From assembly GCF_000245335.1 (NCBI RefSeq), contig NZ_JH600279.1:558001-622000 (forward strand): a DNA stretch of 64,000 bases, given 5' to 3'. The first letter of the stretch is position 1, and each line of letters opens with the position of its first letter. Origin of the DNA: Bacillus mojavensis RO-H-1 = KCTC 3706 (GTDB lineage: Bacteria > Bacillota > Bacilli > Bacillales > Bacillaceae). Under the pieces are notes generated by a model. That model was not told where the DNA came from, ran no database searches, and worked only from the letters and a program-made list of their open reading frames with translations. Position numbers and translations under genes: made by a program. This document shows positions 8,416 to 18,029 of the stretch, in pieces.

Positions 8416-9180
8416 TCAAAAGAGCCCGAATCGTTTTTTTCTTTTGACCGGCTGCGGTGCCTGCCTGTAAATCGCTTGATTTTGCAGTAGAAGCTCAGCA
8501 TTTTCTGTGAGCATATAAGAATATTCCGTACCGAATTCTTTCTCAAGAACACGGAGTGCCTCCTGATAGCGAAAATCTCTTGTTTTCAGATTATGAGCAT
8601 CTGAAGCTAAGAAATGTATCAGATTGGCTTCAGCCAGCCGCAGCGAAAATGCTTTCATCTGTTTCCCGAAAACTCCTGCGAGGCTTCCGGTTGTCAACTG
8701 AGATGCCGCTCCTTTTTCTATAAGATGATACAGCAGGGACGGATTTTCGCGGATCTCGCTATTGCGTTCGGGATGCGCGATAACCGGAATGTATCCTTTC
8801 AGCTGCAAATCATAAAAAAGCTGCTCGGCATATCGCGGTACATGATCAAACGGAAACTCAATCAAGATATATTTCGTGTCATTCAGTGACAGCAGCCGGC
8901 CCTCAGCCAATTCCCGTTTCAAGTCCCCGTAAATTCTGATTTCCTGTCCCGGCAGTACGGTGAGCGGGATCTCCTCTTTCATTAAACGTTTGTTTAACAG
9001 GTCTGCCGCTTCTCTGACAGCGGTTTGCTCGTTTTCATATGAGCCATTCTTATGATGCGGGGTTGCAATGATGGTTCTGATTCCTTCACGAACAGCCGCC
9101 CTGGCCATTTCGATGCTGTCTGCCAGGCTCCTTGCCCCGTCATCCATTGACGGGAGGATGTGGCAGTGAATATCAATCAT
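8416..9180 (-). CDS. ywqE: Protein-tyrosine phosphatase PtpZ (PHP family)
   Basis: This is a metal-dependent phosphotyrosine phosphatase of the PHP/CpsB-CapC family that reverses PtkA phosphorylation. The 254 residues include the metal-binding motifs IHCHILPSMDDGA (5-17), ATPHHKNGSY (~41-50), VIAHPERN and SDAHN in the expected order. ATG 9180 is preceded by AAAGGAGG. The gene follows ptkA, separated by a long AT-rich hairpin, and belongs to the tyrosine-phosphorylation module with tkmA, ptkA and ywqF. Confidence 0.95.
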   Translation of the reverse strand: MIDIHCHILPSMDDGARSLADSIEMARAAVREGIRTIIATPHHKNGSYENEQTAVREAADLLNKRLMKEEIPLTVLPGQEIRIYGDLKRELAEGRLLSLNDTKYILIEFPFDHVPRYAEQLFYDLQLKGYIPVIAHPERNSEIRENPSLLYHLIEKGAASQLTTGSLAGVFGKQMKAFSLRLAEANLIHFLASDAHNLKTRDFRYQEALRVLEKEFGTEYSYMLTENAELLLQNQAIYRQAPQPVKRKKRFGLF

Positions 9181-9201
9181 TTCTAAGCCTCCTTTTTTCG
9201 C

Positions 9202-9240
9202 AAAAATAAATAACGGGCAGCATGCACGTTATTTATTTTT
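9202..9240 (-). promoter_or_regulatory. Intercistronic hairpin between ptkA and ptpZ
   Basis: Two perfect 14-base arms (AAAAATAAATAACG and its complement) are separated by 11 bases. The structure overlaps the last codons and stop of ptkA. It could act as a leaky terminator, a processing site or an mRNA stabiliser that sets the kinase to phosphatase ratio. Confidence 0.6.
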
Positions 9241-9946
9241 GTATGAAATTGTCTTCCCTTCCGTAGTAGCCGTAATCAGAGTGCTTCGAGCGCTTCTTGC
9301 CGTTCATAATGGCTCCGAGGAGCTTGCTGTTGCACGAATCGAGCGCCTCTTTTGCTTTTGCGGCTTTTTCTTTTTCCGTCTTCCCGCTTGAAACAACCAA
9401 AACGGAACCGTCTGCAACGTTCCCTAAAATTTGCGCGTCTGCTACAGGGAGAATAGGCGGCGTATCGAAAATCACCATATCATAGGCCGCACACGCTTCC
9501 TCCGAAAGCTCTTCCATCCACTTGGAGGAAAGCAGCTCGGCCGGATTCGGCGGGATCGGGCCGCTCGTCAGCACATCAAGATTTTGTTCCTTAGACGTTT
9601 GCACAGCATGCTTCAGTGAGTATTTTTTCAGTAAAACGGATGTTAAGCCTGTCATATTTTCTAGTTGAAAGGTGGTATGTACTGTAGGTTTTCGCAAATC
9701 TGCATCGATGAGCAAAACCTTTTTTCCCTGCTGTGCAAATACGACAGCAAGGTTAGCAGCTGTGGTAGACTTTCCTTCTCCAGGGCATGCCGAGGTGATC
9801 ATTACTGATTTCATTTGGCGATCCACTGAAGAAAATTCTATATTTGTTCGAATCGTTCGATATTGTTCTGAATTCAAGGATTTCGGCTCTGTCAGCGCAA
9901 TGACATTTTTGCGACTCCATGAGCCCTTGCTTTTTCTAAGCGCCAA
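9233..9946 (-). CDS. ywqD: Bacterial tyrosine kinase PtkA
   Basis: This BY-kinase autophosphorylates and phosphorylates substrates such as YwqF and SSB. Using the TTG at 9946 (GGGGAG eight bases upstream) gives 237 residues, the same as 168 PtkA; the upstream GTG at 9955 lacks spacing for a ribosome site. Walker A is [10 protein letters not shown] (Lys59), Walker A' contains Asp81 and Asp83 (IDADLRKP), and the C-terminal tyrosine cluster YGYY supplies Tyr225, Tyr227 and Tyr228. It needs its membrane partner TkmA, whose gene overlaps upstream by 11 bp. Confidence 0.96.
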   Translation of the reverse strand: MALRKSKGSWSRKNVIALTEPKSLNSEQYRTIRTNIEFSSVDRQMKSVMITSACPGEGKSTTAANLAVVFAQQGKKVLLIDADLRKPTVHTTFQLENMTGLTSVLLKKYSLKHAVQTSKEQNLDVLTSGPIPPNPAELLSSKWMEELSEEACAAYDMVIFDTPPILPVADAQILGNVADGSVLVVSSGKTEKEKAAKAKEALDSCNSKLLGAIMNGKKRSKHSDYGYYGREDNFIQK

Positions 9947-10682
9947 AATGTCCACTCCCCGCTTTATCAGATTGAATGCCTTTTAAGCTCTTTTCTGTTT
10001 TCTGTTCATTGGCAATGGTGGAAACCGTTCCTAATACCGGTATGTCCAGCAATGTTTCGAGCTGCTCTTCCGATTTGATCGTATTATCTAAATGCTCAAG
10101 CAGAAAGGCCAGTCCGATGCTTCCTGCCAATCCTGCCGCAAACGCGATGGCGATGTTCAGCAGCGGTTTTGGCGATACAGGCGACGGATGGTCAGAAACC
10201 TCAGCTTTTGACAGAATGCTTACGTTGTCAACATTCATAATCGAAGTGATTTTGTCTTTAAAGACAGATGCGACAGTGTTGGCAATGTGAGCCGCCGTTT
10301 CCGCGCTCCCGTCTCTGACAGAAATATTGACCACTTGGGAATCCTGCTCACTGGAAACAGTAATTTTTTCATTCAGTTCTTGTGAAGTCATCGACAAGCC
10401 CATCTCTTTAATCACTTCGTCTAAAATAGCAGGGCTCTTAATGATGACGTTATACGTATTGATTAATTGAAGATTGGTTTGGACATCGTTAAATTGGACT
10501 TCTTTTTGGTCGTTTTTCGATTGATTGACCAAGATCTGAGTTGACTTTTCATAGATGGGTGTAAGTGCGAAGAAACTGATGAATCCGCCGGCAGCAGTCG
10601 CAGCTGCGGTTACAATCATAATCAAAAGTATGCGTTTTCTTAACGTTGATAATATGTCTTTTAAACTAATAGATTCTCCCAT
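9936..10682 (-). CDS. ywqC: Membrane modulator of PtkA (Wzz-domain protein TkmA)
   Basis: This transmembrane activator contacts PtkA through its cytoplasmic C-terminal tail, like the capsule co-polymerase modulators. The 248 residues hold a Wzz domain with membrane segments at about 15-37 and 174-196, an extracellular loop between them, and a C-terminal tail after ~200. ATG 10682 follows GGAGG. A -10-like TATAAT at 10721-10726 lies in the upstream gap. It is the first gene of the tyrosine-phosphorylation operon and overlaps ptkA. Confidence 0.94.
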   Translation of the reverse strand: MGESISLKDILSTLRKRILLIMIVTAAATAAGGFISFFALTPIYEKSTQILVNQSKNDQKEVQFNDVQTNLQLINTYNVIIKSPAILDEVIKEMGLSMTSQELNEKITVSSEQDSQVVNISVRDGSAETAAHIANTVASVFKDKITSIMNVDNVSILSKAEVSDHPSPVSPKPLLNIAIAFAAGLAGSIGLAFLLEHLDNTIKSEEQLETLLDIPVLGTVSTIANEQKTEKSLKGIQSDKAGSGHFGA

Positions 10683-10872
10683 GATACCTCCAAATCAGCT
10701 TAAACATCCTTTTCCATACGATTATACAACGTTAAAACAGCATTTCTCCATCTTTTCACGTGACAATATTCGACAAAAATTTACAAAATCAGTTTTCAGC
10801 CTCTATTATGTAAGCGTTCTATTTATTGTCTTGCCAGAGCTGAATCTTTTTCTCCTTCCGGTCATAAATCAG

Positions 10873-10905
10873 AAAAAAACCCCGCCAAAAACCAGCGGGA
10901 TTTTT
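10873..10905 (-). terminator. Terminator, probably bidirectional
   Basis: CCCGC pairs with GCGGG around a GTTTTTG-rich loop, with T-tracts on both strands. It closes the small gene at 10904. Confidence 0.8.
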
Positions 10906-11140
10906 ATGTTGCATATCCATTTTTAATATGAGAAATCAAATTTTCAAGCATTTCCTTAGTGGTCATCTCGGATGACTGCTCACCAATATCATGTGCATGC
11001 ATCAAAATTTTCAGAAATTCTTCTTGATTCAATTTCTTTTCACTCATCATTTTATTCCTTTCAGCTTCCATTAAGTTGAAAACACGATTATTATATGATG
11101 CCGGCTCTCGTTTTGCAATCTCTAATACATCATTCGACAC
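10904..11140 (-). CDS. Small hypothetical protein
   Basis: This encodes up to 78 residues from a GTG at 11140; the charged helical C-terminal half (MSEKKLNQEEFLKILMHAHD) is preceded by its own AAAGGA at an internal ATG at 11050, so a 48-residue product is also possible. The frame stays open upstream of the GTG for at least another 20 codons without a good start, suggesting a 5'-truncated gene or an overlooked start. I do not recognise it. It ends exactly at a terminator and lies divergent from ywqB. Confidence 0.5.
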   Translation of the reverse strand: MSNDVLEIAKREPASYNNRVFNLMEAERNKMMSEKKLNQEEFLKILMHAHDIGEQSSEMTTKEMLENLISHIKNGYAT

Positions 11141-11250
11141 ATCCCATTTTTTATGTCCTATTTTAGGAAAAACTTTTTCATGCCGTTGTGTTGCGATATA
11201 ATAGAGAAATTGGATCTTTTTATTACGTGACTCGGTTAGGAGCGATAATC

Positions 11251-12861
11251 ATGCTTCAGAATATGATTTCTAAAGACGATGCGCTGGCATCGGCTGAACA
11301 ATTAAAAGAGCTTCTTCCTTACAGCGAGGAAACTGTTCAGCTGATCAAAAAAGCCCTTATTTTATATCGGCAGGATTCAGTCTATCGTTTACAAGCAGTG
11401 AGTCCGACGGAAGTTACGGCTTACGTGCAGGATGTTGTGCCTGTGCGGGTCACATTGAACTTATTTGTCATAGCCAAAAGCGGCTGTTCATGTCCGTCTG
11501 GGAGAATCTGCCGCCATAAGCTGGCTGTTTTTTTATATGTATATGCAATGTTTGAACGAGTGGGAACTTTTACAGAGCACTGGCTGGAGAGGGAAAAGCT
11601 TGAAGAAAGCAAAGAGCTCGTCCGGCGACAATTCCAAGAGAAGGTGCTGCCTAATGAAGAGTCGCTTTCAAGCTGGCTTGCTTTTTTCGATTCAGAGTTT
11701 TCTCTTTGGCAGGCACGCACGCCTGAAGGCAGCCAAAATATGCAGGGCCTCTATTACGGCTATCTGTCTGCTTTGAAAAAGCATGCCCCGATCAAGCCGG
11801 AGCTGAAAAGTCTATATCAGATTCATTCAGCGATCGCGGTGTGGCTTCGCATGTTTACATTGATTGAAGAAGGAAAACTGGACCCCGAGCGCGATTTTTA
11901 TTCCCTCAATCCTTATGTTGAACAGCTGATGGATACGATCTACAGCTCAATTGATAAATTAAAGACGTACGCACTGTCGTTTGCACTCGATCCTTTTCTG
12001 GAGAAAACGCCGGATGTCATTCGGAATCTCTTATTAAAGGAGGATATTTTTCAATATGAACGCATCCGCATTTTCGGTGAAATTTGGAGCGCGCTGTTGC
12101 CGCGGCCGAAATGGGTGGCGCGTGAGCAAGAGATCCTGCAAAAAGAAGCTGGGCGGCGGTTTTCTCCTGAGATGCAATTCGGGCGTCTGCATCTAGAATT
12201 TTTGCAGAAACATGATGATGCGATTTTTGCGGAAACCGACCAATTCCCTCCGGAAGCGCTGCCGTATACGTTCCAATGGCTGAGTGAAATCACCGCGAAA
12301 AAGGATTGGAAACGGCTCAAGGCATGGTACCTCCGTATTGAATCGATTGCGATTGGTTATACGAAGCTGGATAAGCCGTTCAAAGAAATTCGCGACGTAA
12401 TTGGCGAGCTCTTCCTTCTGCTGAACGCGTATGTGAAGCAAACCAATGACCAAGCACTGTTTGAACGCTATGCAGCAGGCTGTCTGCCGTATACTTTCAC
12501 AGAATACAGCCATCATTTGTATGAGAAAAAGCGTTATGCCGAGTGGATCGAAATCCACAGTCTTGTTGGCTTTTCCATCTATGAAATAGATAAAACGATG
12601 CTCAAAGAAATTGCGGCGAGCGATCCCGAGGCCCTTATACCCGCTTACCACAGAGAAGTGGCCTTTTTCATCGACCAGAAAAACCGCAGCTCTTACAAGG
12701 AAGCGGCCCGGTATTTGAAAAAACTGCGGACGCTCTACAAAAAAGCGAAAAAACTGAAGGTATGGGAACGCTATATTCAGCAGCTGAGCTCACATTACAA
12801 GCGCCTGCGCGCCCTTCAAGAAGAACTGCAGAAAGGAAAGTTGATTGATGGCGAGTCTTAA
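11251..12861 (+). CDS. ywqB: SWIM zinc-finger protein YwqB
   Basis: This encodes 536 residues with an N-terminal SWIM zinc finger (CSCPSGRICRHK, pattern CxC...CxH, at about residues 71-82) followed by a long helical region without recognised catalytic motifs. SWIM domains bind DNA or protein and are often encoded beside SNF2 ATPases, as here. ATG 11251 is chosen because TAGGAG lies eight bases upstream; the frame extends to a GTG at 11188 without support. It overlaps the SNF2 gene ywqA by 14 bp, so the two products are likely made together and probably work on DNA as partners; their task is not known. Confidence 0.92.
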   Translation: MLQNMISKDDALASAEQLKELLPYSEETVQLIKKALILYRQDSVYRLQAVSPTEVTAYVQDVVPVRVTLNLFVIAKSGCSCPSGRICRHKLAVFLYVYAMFERVGTFTEHWLEREKLEESKELVRRQFQEKVLPNEESLSSWLAFFDSEFSLWQARTPEGSQNMQGLYYGYLSALKKHAPIKPELKSLYQIHSAIAVWLRMFTLIEEGKLDPERDFYSLNPYVEQLMDTIYSSIDKLKTYALSFALDPFLEKTPDVIRNLLLKEDIFQYERIRIFGEIWSALLPRPKWVAREQEILQKEAGRRFSPEMQFGRLHLEFLQKHDDAIFAETDQFPPEALPYTFQWLSEITAKKDWKRLKAWYLRIESIAIGYTKLDKPFKEIRDVIGELFLLLNAYVKQTNDQALFERYAAGCLPYTFTEYSHHLYEKKRYAEWIEIHSLVGFSIYEIDKTMLKEIAASDPEALIPAYHREVAFFIDQKNRSSYKEAARYLKKLRTLYKKAKKLKVWERYIQQLSSHYKRLRALQEELQKGKLIDGES

Positions 12862-15622
12862 AGAAATACTTATTCACGTCGAACAAATGGAAGACGGGTC
12901 ATTCACGCTCTCAGCCTTTGATGAGAATGAGCAGCCCCTTCCCTACAGCCACATGAAAAAGCATTTGTTTCAATGGCACGAATCCTCATTTTACGGAACC
13001 TTCCTTGAGGATGTCAGCTTCATCGGGACAACCGCGGTTTTGCTTTCTCCATGGATGACTGTAGAGCTTCTCGGCAAGAACTCGTTCAACTCATTCAGCT
13101 CCGTGCAGCTCACAGAAGAAACGGAACCGCTGATTGAGGCAGCGTCCACCATTTACGAATTTATCGCGGACGGCGATTTCCTGCCTGACTACGAAGCATG
13201 GACAAACGGTGTTTTTCGCTGGAAGGATCGGGACAGCATACTGGATGGCTTTACTGCGGAATGGTTTTCAGCCGCGGTGCAGGATTATATTCAATATGAC
13301 GACGAACTGCGTGAGAAATGGGAAAATATCAAAGAGAAATCACCTGCGGTCACAACATTTCGCGGACATTTTCTGGATGAAGAGGATTTTCTCGAAGGCA
13401 TCGGCTGGGTTGACGATCAAACCCCGTTTACGGTCGGCCTCCGCTTGAACGAACCAGACTTTGACGGCGATGATTGGAAAATCGAAATGTTTTTACGCGA
13501 TAAAAAGAGCGGCGCGGTTGTATTTTTTGATGGGCTGAAGAGCCTCAAAAAATCGTGGCAGGCCTACAGCGATAAAATCGCACGGGAGCAGGACCGCTTT
13601 CATAGAACGGTTCCGTGGCTGTCATTTGATTCCGGCACGACGCTGATTTCAGAGGAAGAAGCCTGGATTTTCCTGTCTGAGGCAAGTGAGACGCTTGTCG
13701 ATATGGGCGTTGAAATTCTTCTGCCATCCTGGTGGCAGATTGTCAGAGACAGCAGCATGATGCTTAAAGCAAAGGTGTCTTCCGCCCCGCGCGGCGAGTC
13801 CTTTGTCGGCATGAATGCGCTGCTTGATTTTAACTGGCGGTTTGCGACAAACGGCATTGAGCTGACAGAGGATGAATTTAACGAGCTTGTCGCGAGCAAC
13901 AGGCGCCTTGTCAATATTCGCGGGCAATGGGTGAAAATAGATCCTCAGTTTATCAAACAGATGAAACGGCTGATGGAGAAAGCGGAATCAGAAGGGCTCC
14001 ATATGTCTGATATTCTGGCACGCGAGCTGATGGATCAGCGGGAAGGCGGGCTTGAGGATTCAGACATCATGGATACATCCGCTTTTGCCGGTATTCAATT
14101 CGACCTGTCAAAACAGCTCAGATCACTGATTCGAAAGCTGACAACTGCGGAAAATCTGCCGGAGCATGAGGTCAGCCCCTCCTTTCAAGGCACACTCCGT
14201 CCGTATCAGAAATACGGCATGAATTGGCTGCTGTTTCTGCGGCAAAGCGGTTTTGGCGCCTGTCTGGCCGATGACATGGGGCTTGGGAAAACCATTCAGA
14301 TGATCGCCTATTTTCTTCATGTGAAGGAAAGCGGACGGCAAAACACGCCGAATCTGATCATCGCGCCGACATCCGTCCTCGGCAACTGGCAGCGGGAGCT
14401 TCAAACCTTTGCGCCCAATCTGTCGGTCGCTCTCCATTACGGCCCACGCCGTCCGAAGGGAGAAGACTTCACCGGCTATTATGATAACGCGGATGTTGTA
14501 TTAACCTCCTACGGGCTGTCGCATGCCGATTCTGAAGAGCTTTCTACCGTGACATGGAGCACAATCTGCCTTGACGAAGCACAAAATATTAAAAACGCGC
14601 ACACGAAGCAATCACGCGCAATCAGAAAGCTGAAGGGCATTCACCATATTGCGCTGAGCGGAACACCGATGGAAAACCGTTTGACTGAGCTATGGTCGAT
14701 TTTCGACTTCATGAATAAAGGCTATCTCGGCAGTCTGACTGGTTTCCATAAACGCTATGTATTGCCGATCGAAAAGGACCGGGACGAAAAAAGAATCGGA
14801 CAGCTTCAGCAATTAATCCGGCCGTTTTTGCTGCGGCGGACAAAACGGGATGAGGACGTCGCATTAAACCTTCCCGACAAGCTGGAGCAAAAAGAGTTTA
14901 TTCCGCTGTCAGCCGAACAGGCGTCTCTCTATGAGCAGCTGGTGAAAGACACTTTTGAACATATGACGTCACTGACAGGCATGCAGCGAAAAGCACTGAT
15001 CCTCAGCATGCTCGGACGGCTTAAACAAATATGCGATCATCCCGCGCTTTATTTGAAGGAAGACCAAACCGAGCTGCTGGCCGGAAGATCAGTCAAGCTT
15101 GAAAAATTGCTTGAGCTGATGACTGCGATCCGCGCCCAAAACGAAAGCTGTCTCATTTTTACGCAATATATTCAAATGGGGAACATGATGAAGCGATTGC
15201 TTGAAAAAACCTTCGGCGAACCTGTACAGTTTTTGAACGGGAGTCTTTCTAAGCAAGACCGCGATACACTCGTTGAGAAATTTCAAAAGAAAGAATACCC
15301 GACACTGATTCTATCGCTGAAAGCGGGCGGAACCGGACTCAATCTGACAGCCGCCAATCACGTCATTCATTATGACAGATGGTGGAATCCGGCTGTTGAA
15401 AACCAAGCCACTGACCGGGCATACCGCATCGGGCAGGAGCGATTTGTCCATGTTCATAAAATGATTACAACAGGAACAATTGAAGAAAAAATTGATATGA
15501 TGCTTGAAACAAAGCAAACACTGAATGACCAAATTATCCAAAGCGAAAACTGGATTACCGAGCTGTCCACAGATGAGCTCGAAGAATTATTCACATTAAG
15601 CGCCTCAGCGCAGGCACAATAA
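12848..15622 (+). CDS. ywqA: SNF2-family DNA-dependent ATPase YwqA
   Basis: This encodes 924 residues. The N-terminal ~430 residues are a SNF2-associated bacterial region. The ATPase core follows: motif I DDMGLGKT (~475), motif II DEAQ (~575), motif III SGTPMENR, then the helicase C domain with the ARG-rich LLRRTKRD and the motif VI segment QATDRAYRIGQ. SNF2 ATPases translocate on double-stranded DNA and remodel bound proteins. ATG 12848 follows AAAGGA. It is the second gene of the ywqBA operon and ends at a strong terminator. Confidence 0.94.
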   Translation: MASLKEILIHVEQMEDGSFTLSAFDENEQPLPYSHMKKHLFQWHESSFYGTFLEDVSFIGTTAVLLSPWMTVELLGKNSFNSFSSVQLTEETEPLIEAASTIYEFIADGDFLPDYEAWTNGVFRWKDRDSILDGFTAEWFSAAVQDYIQYDDELREKWENIKEKSPAVTTFRGHFLDEEDFLEGIGWVDDQTPFTVGLRLNEPDFDGDDWKIEMFLRDKKSGAVVFFDGLKSLKKSWQAYSDKIAREQDRFHRTVPWLSFDSGTTLISEEEAWIFLSEASETLVDMGVEILLPSWWQIVRDSSMMLKAKVSSAPRGESFVGMNALLDFNWRFATNGIELTEDEFNELVASNRRLVNIRGQWVKIDPQFIKQMKRLMEKAESEGLHMSDILARELMDQREGGLEDSDIMDTSAFAGIQFDLSKQLRSLIRKLTTAENLPEHEVSPSFQGTLRPYQKYGMNWLLFLRQSGFGACLADDMGLGKTIQMIAYFLHVKESGRQNTPNLIIAPTSVLGNWQRELQTFAPNLSVALHYGPRRPKGEDFTGYYDNADVVLTSYGLSHADSEELSTVTWSTICLDEAQNIKNAHTKQSRAIRKLKGIHHIALSGTPMENRLTELWSIFDFMNKGYLGSLTGFHKRYVLPIEKDRDEKRIGQLQQLIRPFLLRRTKRDEDVALNLPDKLEQKEFIPLSAEQASLYEQLVKDTFEHMTSLTGMQRKALILSMLGRLKQICDHPALYLKEDQTELLAGRSVKLEKLLELMTAIRAQNESCLIFTQYIQMGNMMKRLLEKTFGEPVQFLNGSLSKQDRDTLVEKFQKKEYPTLILSLKAGGTGLNLTAANHVIHYDRWWNPAVENQATDRAYRIGQERFVHVHKMITTGTIEEKIDMMLETKQTLNDQIIQSENWITELSTDELEELFTLSASAQAQ

Positions 15623-15629
15623 CCACAAA

Positions 15630-15663
15630 AAAGCTGGCTCCTAAAAAGAGCCAGCTTTTTTCC
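15630..15663 (+). terminator. Bidirectional terminator
   Basis: AAAAAGCTGGCTC pairs with GAGCCAGCTTTTT, with A and T tracts on either side. It serves ywqA and the convergent ywpJ-glcR transcript. Confidence 0.9.
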
Positions 15664-15744
15664 GTTCATAGCCGTCACGCCGAATTTCACAGAATCCGTT
15701 ACGCCGGTTATGTTCAGGATGCACTTTTTTTCGAAAAATAAACC

Positions 15745-16602
15745 TTACAGCAAATGCCGAATCATATGGGCAACGCCGTGTTCATCATTGGTCAGGGTTA
15801 CAGCGCCGGCTATCGCTTTGATGTCCTCCCGCGCATTGCCCATCGCTACACCTTTTCCGGCAGCTTCCAGCATGGATTTGTCATTTAAGCTGTCGCCCAC
15901 GGCTGCTGTTTCATTCATTGGGATGTTAAGCCGCTTTGCCAGTCTTTCCAGCGCCTGCCCCTTGGATGCCTTTTTGGAGGATAACTCAAAGTTATGATCA
16001 GCAGAGCTGACAAGTGTCAGATCTTTATCATGCTGATATCTCTGCCAGCCGACCTCCAGCTTTTCTTTGAAGAAAGAAAAGCCAAGAATGTTGTAAAAAT
16101 CAATCTGTTTATCCTCCTCAAAGAGCTCTTGAAACGTGTCGATATAGGCGAAGCCCGATTGACTGTATTGCACCTCGGCTGCCTGTATCAGAACAGAAAG
16201 ATCAGCCTCTGGATTCGCACTTTTGACCCGGTCAAGCTCAACGTCAAGGAGCTGCCTGCCGTTTTGCTGCGTGTAAATGGCTGAGTCTGTAAAAACCTCG
16301 TAATAATAGTTTTCTGACTCGAGCCATGAGAGAATGTCATACGCCCGTTTTTTATCGATTGTTTCCGAATGAAAAAGCCTGCCGTCAGGGTCGTGAATGA
16401 CGGCGCCGTTCGCACTGATGACCCACGTTTTGATCCCGAGCGGTTGAAAAATGGACACGACATCAAAATAAGCGCGTCCCGTTGATACAACAACCTCAAT
16501 CCCGTCCTGCTGTGCCTGCCGCAGAGCATTTTCATTTTCTGTGCTTACTTGATGTTTGCTGTTCAGCAAGGTTCCGTCTAAGTCAATCGCAATCAATTTC
16601 AC
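15745..16602 (-). CDS. ywpJ: HAD-superfamily (Cof-type) phosphatase YwpJ
   Basis: This encodes 285 residues. HAD motif I is DLDGTLLNS at residues 7-15, motif II VVSTGR near 37, and motif IV GDSLND near 231. A C2-type cap lies between motifs II and III, as in Cof-like sugar-phosphate phosphatases. The physiological substrate is not evident from sequence; B. subtilis relatives dephosphorylate sugar phosphates and FMN with low specificity. GTG 16602 is preceded by GAAAGGG. It follows glcR by 5 bp in one operon, which suggests a link to glucose or sugar-phosphate metabolism. Confidence 0.92.
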   Translation of the reverse strand: MKLIAIDLDGTLLNSKHQVSTENENALRQAQQDGIEVVVSTGRAYFDVVSIFQPLGIKTWVISANGAVIHDPDGRLFHSETIDKKRAYDILSWLESENYYYEVFTDSAIYTQQNGRQLLDVELDRVKSANPEADLSVLIQAAEVQYSQSGFAYIDTFQELFEEDKQIDFYNILGFSFFKEKLEVGWQRYQHDKDLTLVSSADHNFELSSKKASKGQALERLAKRLNIPMNETAAVGDSLNDKSMLEAAGKGVAMGNAREDIKAIAGAVTLTNDEHGVAHMIRHLL

Positions 16603-16607
16603 GTTGA

Positions 16608-17384
16608 TCAGCCCTTTCTTTCATCTTGCTCTGTCACGAGAAGTTCGACGCCATTAAGATCAAGCAAGTCGCAAAACGCCTGATCAGGCAGCCGGTCTGT
16701 GATTAAGAGATCAATTTCACTCAGCTCAGCGTACTGATAAAAACCGGTGCTCCCCAGCTTTGAATAATCCGCAAGGGCGATCACCTGCTTCGCCTGCTGA
16801 ATCATTTTTCGCTTCACTAGCCCATCTTCTTCATGCGCGATCGTAATGCCGTGTTCAGAAATGCCGACAACACCGATCAGCGCTTTATCGACGTGATAGC
16901 TTGAAAGCTTTTCAATCACAGAGGCGCCGTACAAAAAACGGTGCTCCTTTTCAAGCTTGCCTCCGAGAAGATAGATCTCGATACCACCTTTGTCTGAGAG
17001 CACTTCCGCTAGATTAATGGAGTTGGTGATAACCGTGCAGTCATCTGCATTTAAGTGTTTAGCGCACGCCTGAACGGTTGTAGACGCATCTAAAATAACC
17101 CGGTCGCCATTTTGGATCAGCGATGCTGCGAGTTTGCCAATCTTATTTTTTTCCTCGGACACTGTTTTCAGCCGGCCGGAATACCCTTGGATTTTCTGAT
17201 GCACAGACGGCAGAATGGCGCCGCCTCTTGTGCGGATAATGGCATTCTGTTCCTCCAGCTTCACAAGATCCCGCCTTGCTGTATCTCTGGACACCTGAAG
17301 GAGCGTACAGATCTGCTCCGTTGTAATGCGGTTATGCTCTTTTAGATAATCCACAATCTCTACTAATCTTTCTTCTTGGTACAC
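16608..17384 (-). CDS. glcR: DeoR-family transcriptional repressor GlcR
   Basis: This encodes 258 residues with a DeoR winged helix-turn-helix at 1-57 (TTEQICTLLQVSRDTARRDL) and a C-terminal sugar-phosphate-binding DeoRC domain (DASTTVQACA and ALIGVVGIS motifs). DeoR repressors respond to phosphorylated sugars. GTG 17384 has AAAAGGA eight bases upstream. Co-transcription with the downstream HAD phosphatase ywpJ fits a sugar-phosphate stress role. Confidence 0.92.
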   Translation of the reverse strand: MYQEERLVEIVDYLKEHNRITTEQICTLLQVSRDTARRDLVKLEEQNAIIRTRGGAILPSVHQKIQGYSGRLKTVSEEKNKIGKLAASLIQNGDRVILDASTTVQACAKHLNADDCTVITNSINLAEVLSDKGGIEIYLLGGKLEKEHRFLYGASVIEKLSSYHVDKALIGVVGISEHGITIAHEEDGLVKRKMIQQAKQVIALADYSKLGSTGFYQYAELSEIDLLITDRLPDQAFCDLLDLNGVELLVTEQDERKG

Positions 17385-17514
17385 GCCCTCATTCCTTTTT
17401 ATATGTCGTTATCTTTAAGTGATTATAAGTTTTTACATATTAACAATCAATATTTTTAAGTGAAATTAAGTAAAAATGCATCGTAAGAACCAATTTTTCC
17501 TAGAGTAAACAGAA

Positions 17515-17541
17515 AGAAAAAACCAGTCTGGTCGACTGGTC
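17515..17541 (-). terminator. Candidate terminator of ssbB
   Basis: ACCAGTC pairs with GACTGGT around a short loop and is followed on the minus strand by TTTTTTC. It lies about 70 bp after the ssbB stop; the sequence between them appears non-coding. Confidence 0.7.
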
Positions 17542-17610
17542 AATTCAGAGGGGGTGATGCGAAGATAAGTAATCGTGAATGGAATATAAAGCGGGAGGAG
17601 CAGGGGTATG

Positions 17611-17952
17611 TCAATCGGCAGCTTTTTCCCGAGGTTTAGGATCCATAAAACGAACAGTGTCAGCCATCACTTCAGTTACATATACTTTGACACCTTCCGC
17701 ATTTTCATAGCTCCTTGTCTGAATCCTTCCGCTTAGGCCGACGAGAGAGCCTTTTTGGCAATATAACGCCGTGTTTTCGGCCGTTTTTCTCCAAAGCGTG
17801 CAATTGACGTAATCCGCTTCAATATCCCCCGAAGCATTTTTGAAGCTTCGGTTAACCGCGATCGTAATGTGTGTGACTGCCGCGCCTGCGGAAGTGTATC
17901 GAAGCTCAGGGTCTTTTGTTAACCGTCCGACAAGCATGACCTGATTGAACAT
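17611..17952 (-). CDS. ssbB: Competence single-stranded DNA-binding protein SsbB
   Basis: This is an OB-fold protein that coats imported single-stranded DNA during transformation. The 113 residues start MFNQVMLVGRLTKDPE and contain the family's VNCTLWRKTAEN and GRIQTRSYE segments. It lacks the glycine-rich linker and acidic DDDIPF-type tip found in the essential SsbA, which is the distinguishing mark of SsbB. ATG 17952 follows GGAGAGGAGG. In B. subtilis it is a ComK target; I could not find a clean pair of AAAA-N5-TTTT boxes upstream. Confidence 0.95.
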   Translation of the reverse strand: MFNQVMLVGRLTKDPELRYTSAGAAVTHITIAVNRSFKNASGDIEADYVNCTLWRKTAENTALYCQKGSLVGLSGRIQTRSYENAEGVKVYVTEVMADTVRFMDPKPREKAAD

Positions 17953-18029
17953 TGCGATTCCTCCTCTCCTTGCGGTTACACGTATTGTAGACGATGCATC
18001 GAGAAAAGAAAAACGCCTAAAATTGAATA

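Noticed and set aside
17385..17610. Small plus-strand frames between glcR and ssbB
   Set aside because: They are short, lack convincing ribosome sites, and the gap is explained by the glcR promoter and ssbB terminator.
17953..18029. ComK boxes upstream of ssbB
   Set aside because: AT-rich runs are present, but I could not find two AAAA-N5-TTTT boxes with the required spacing, so no site is reported.
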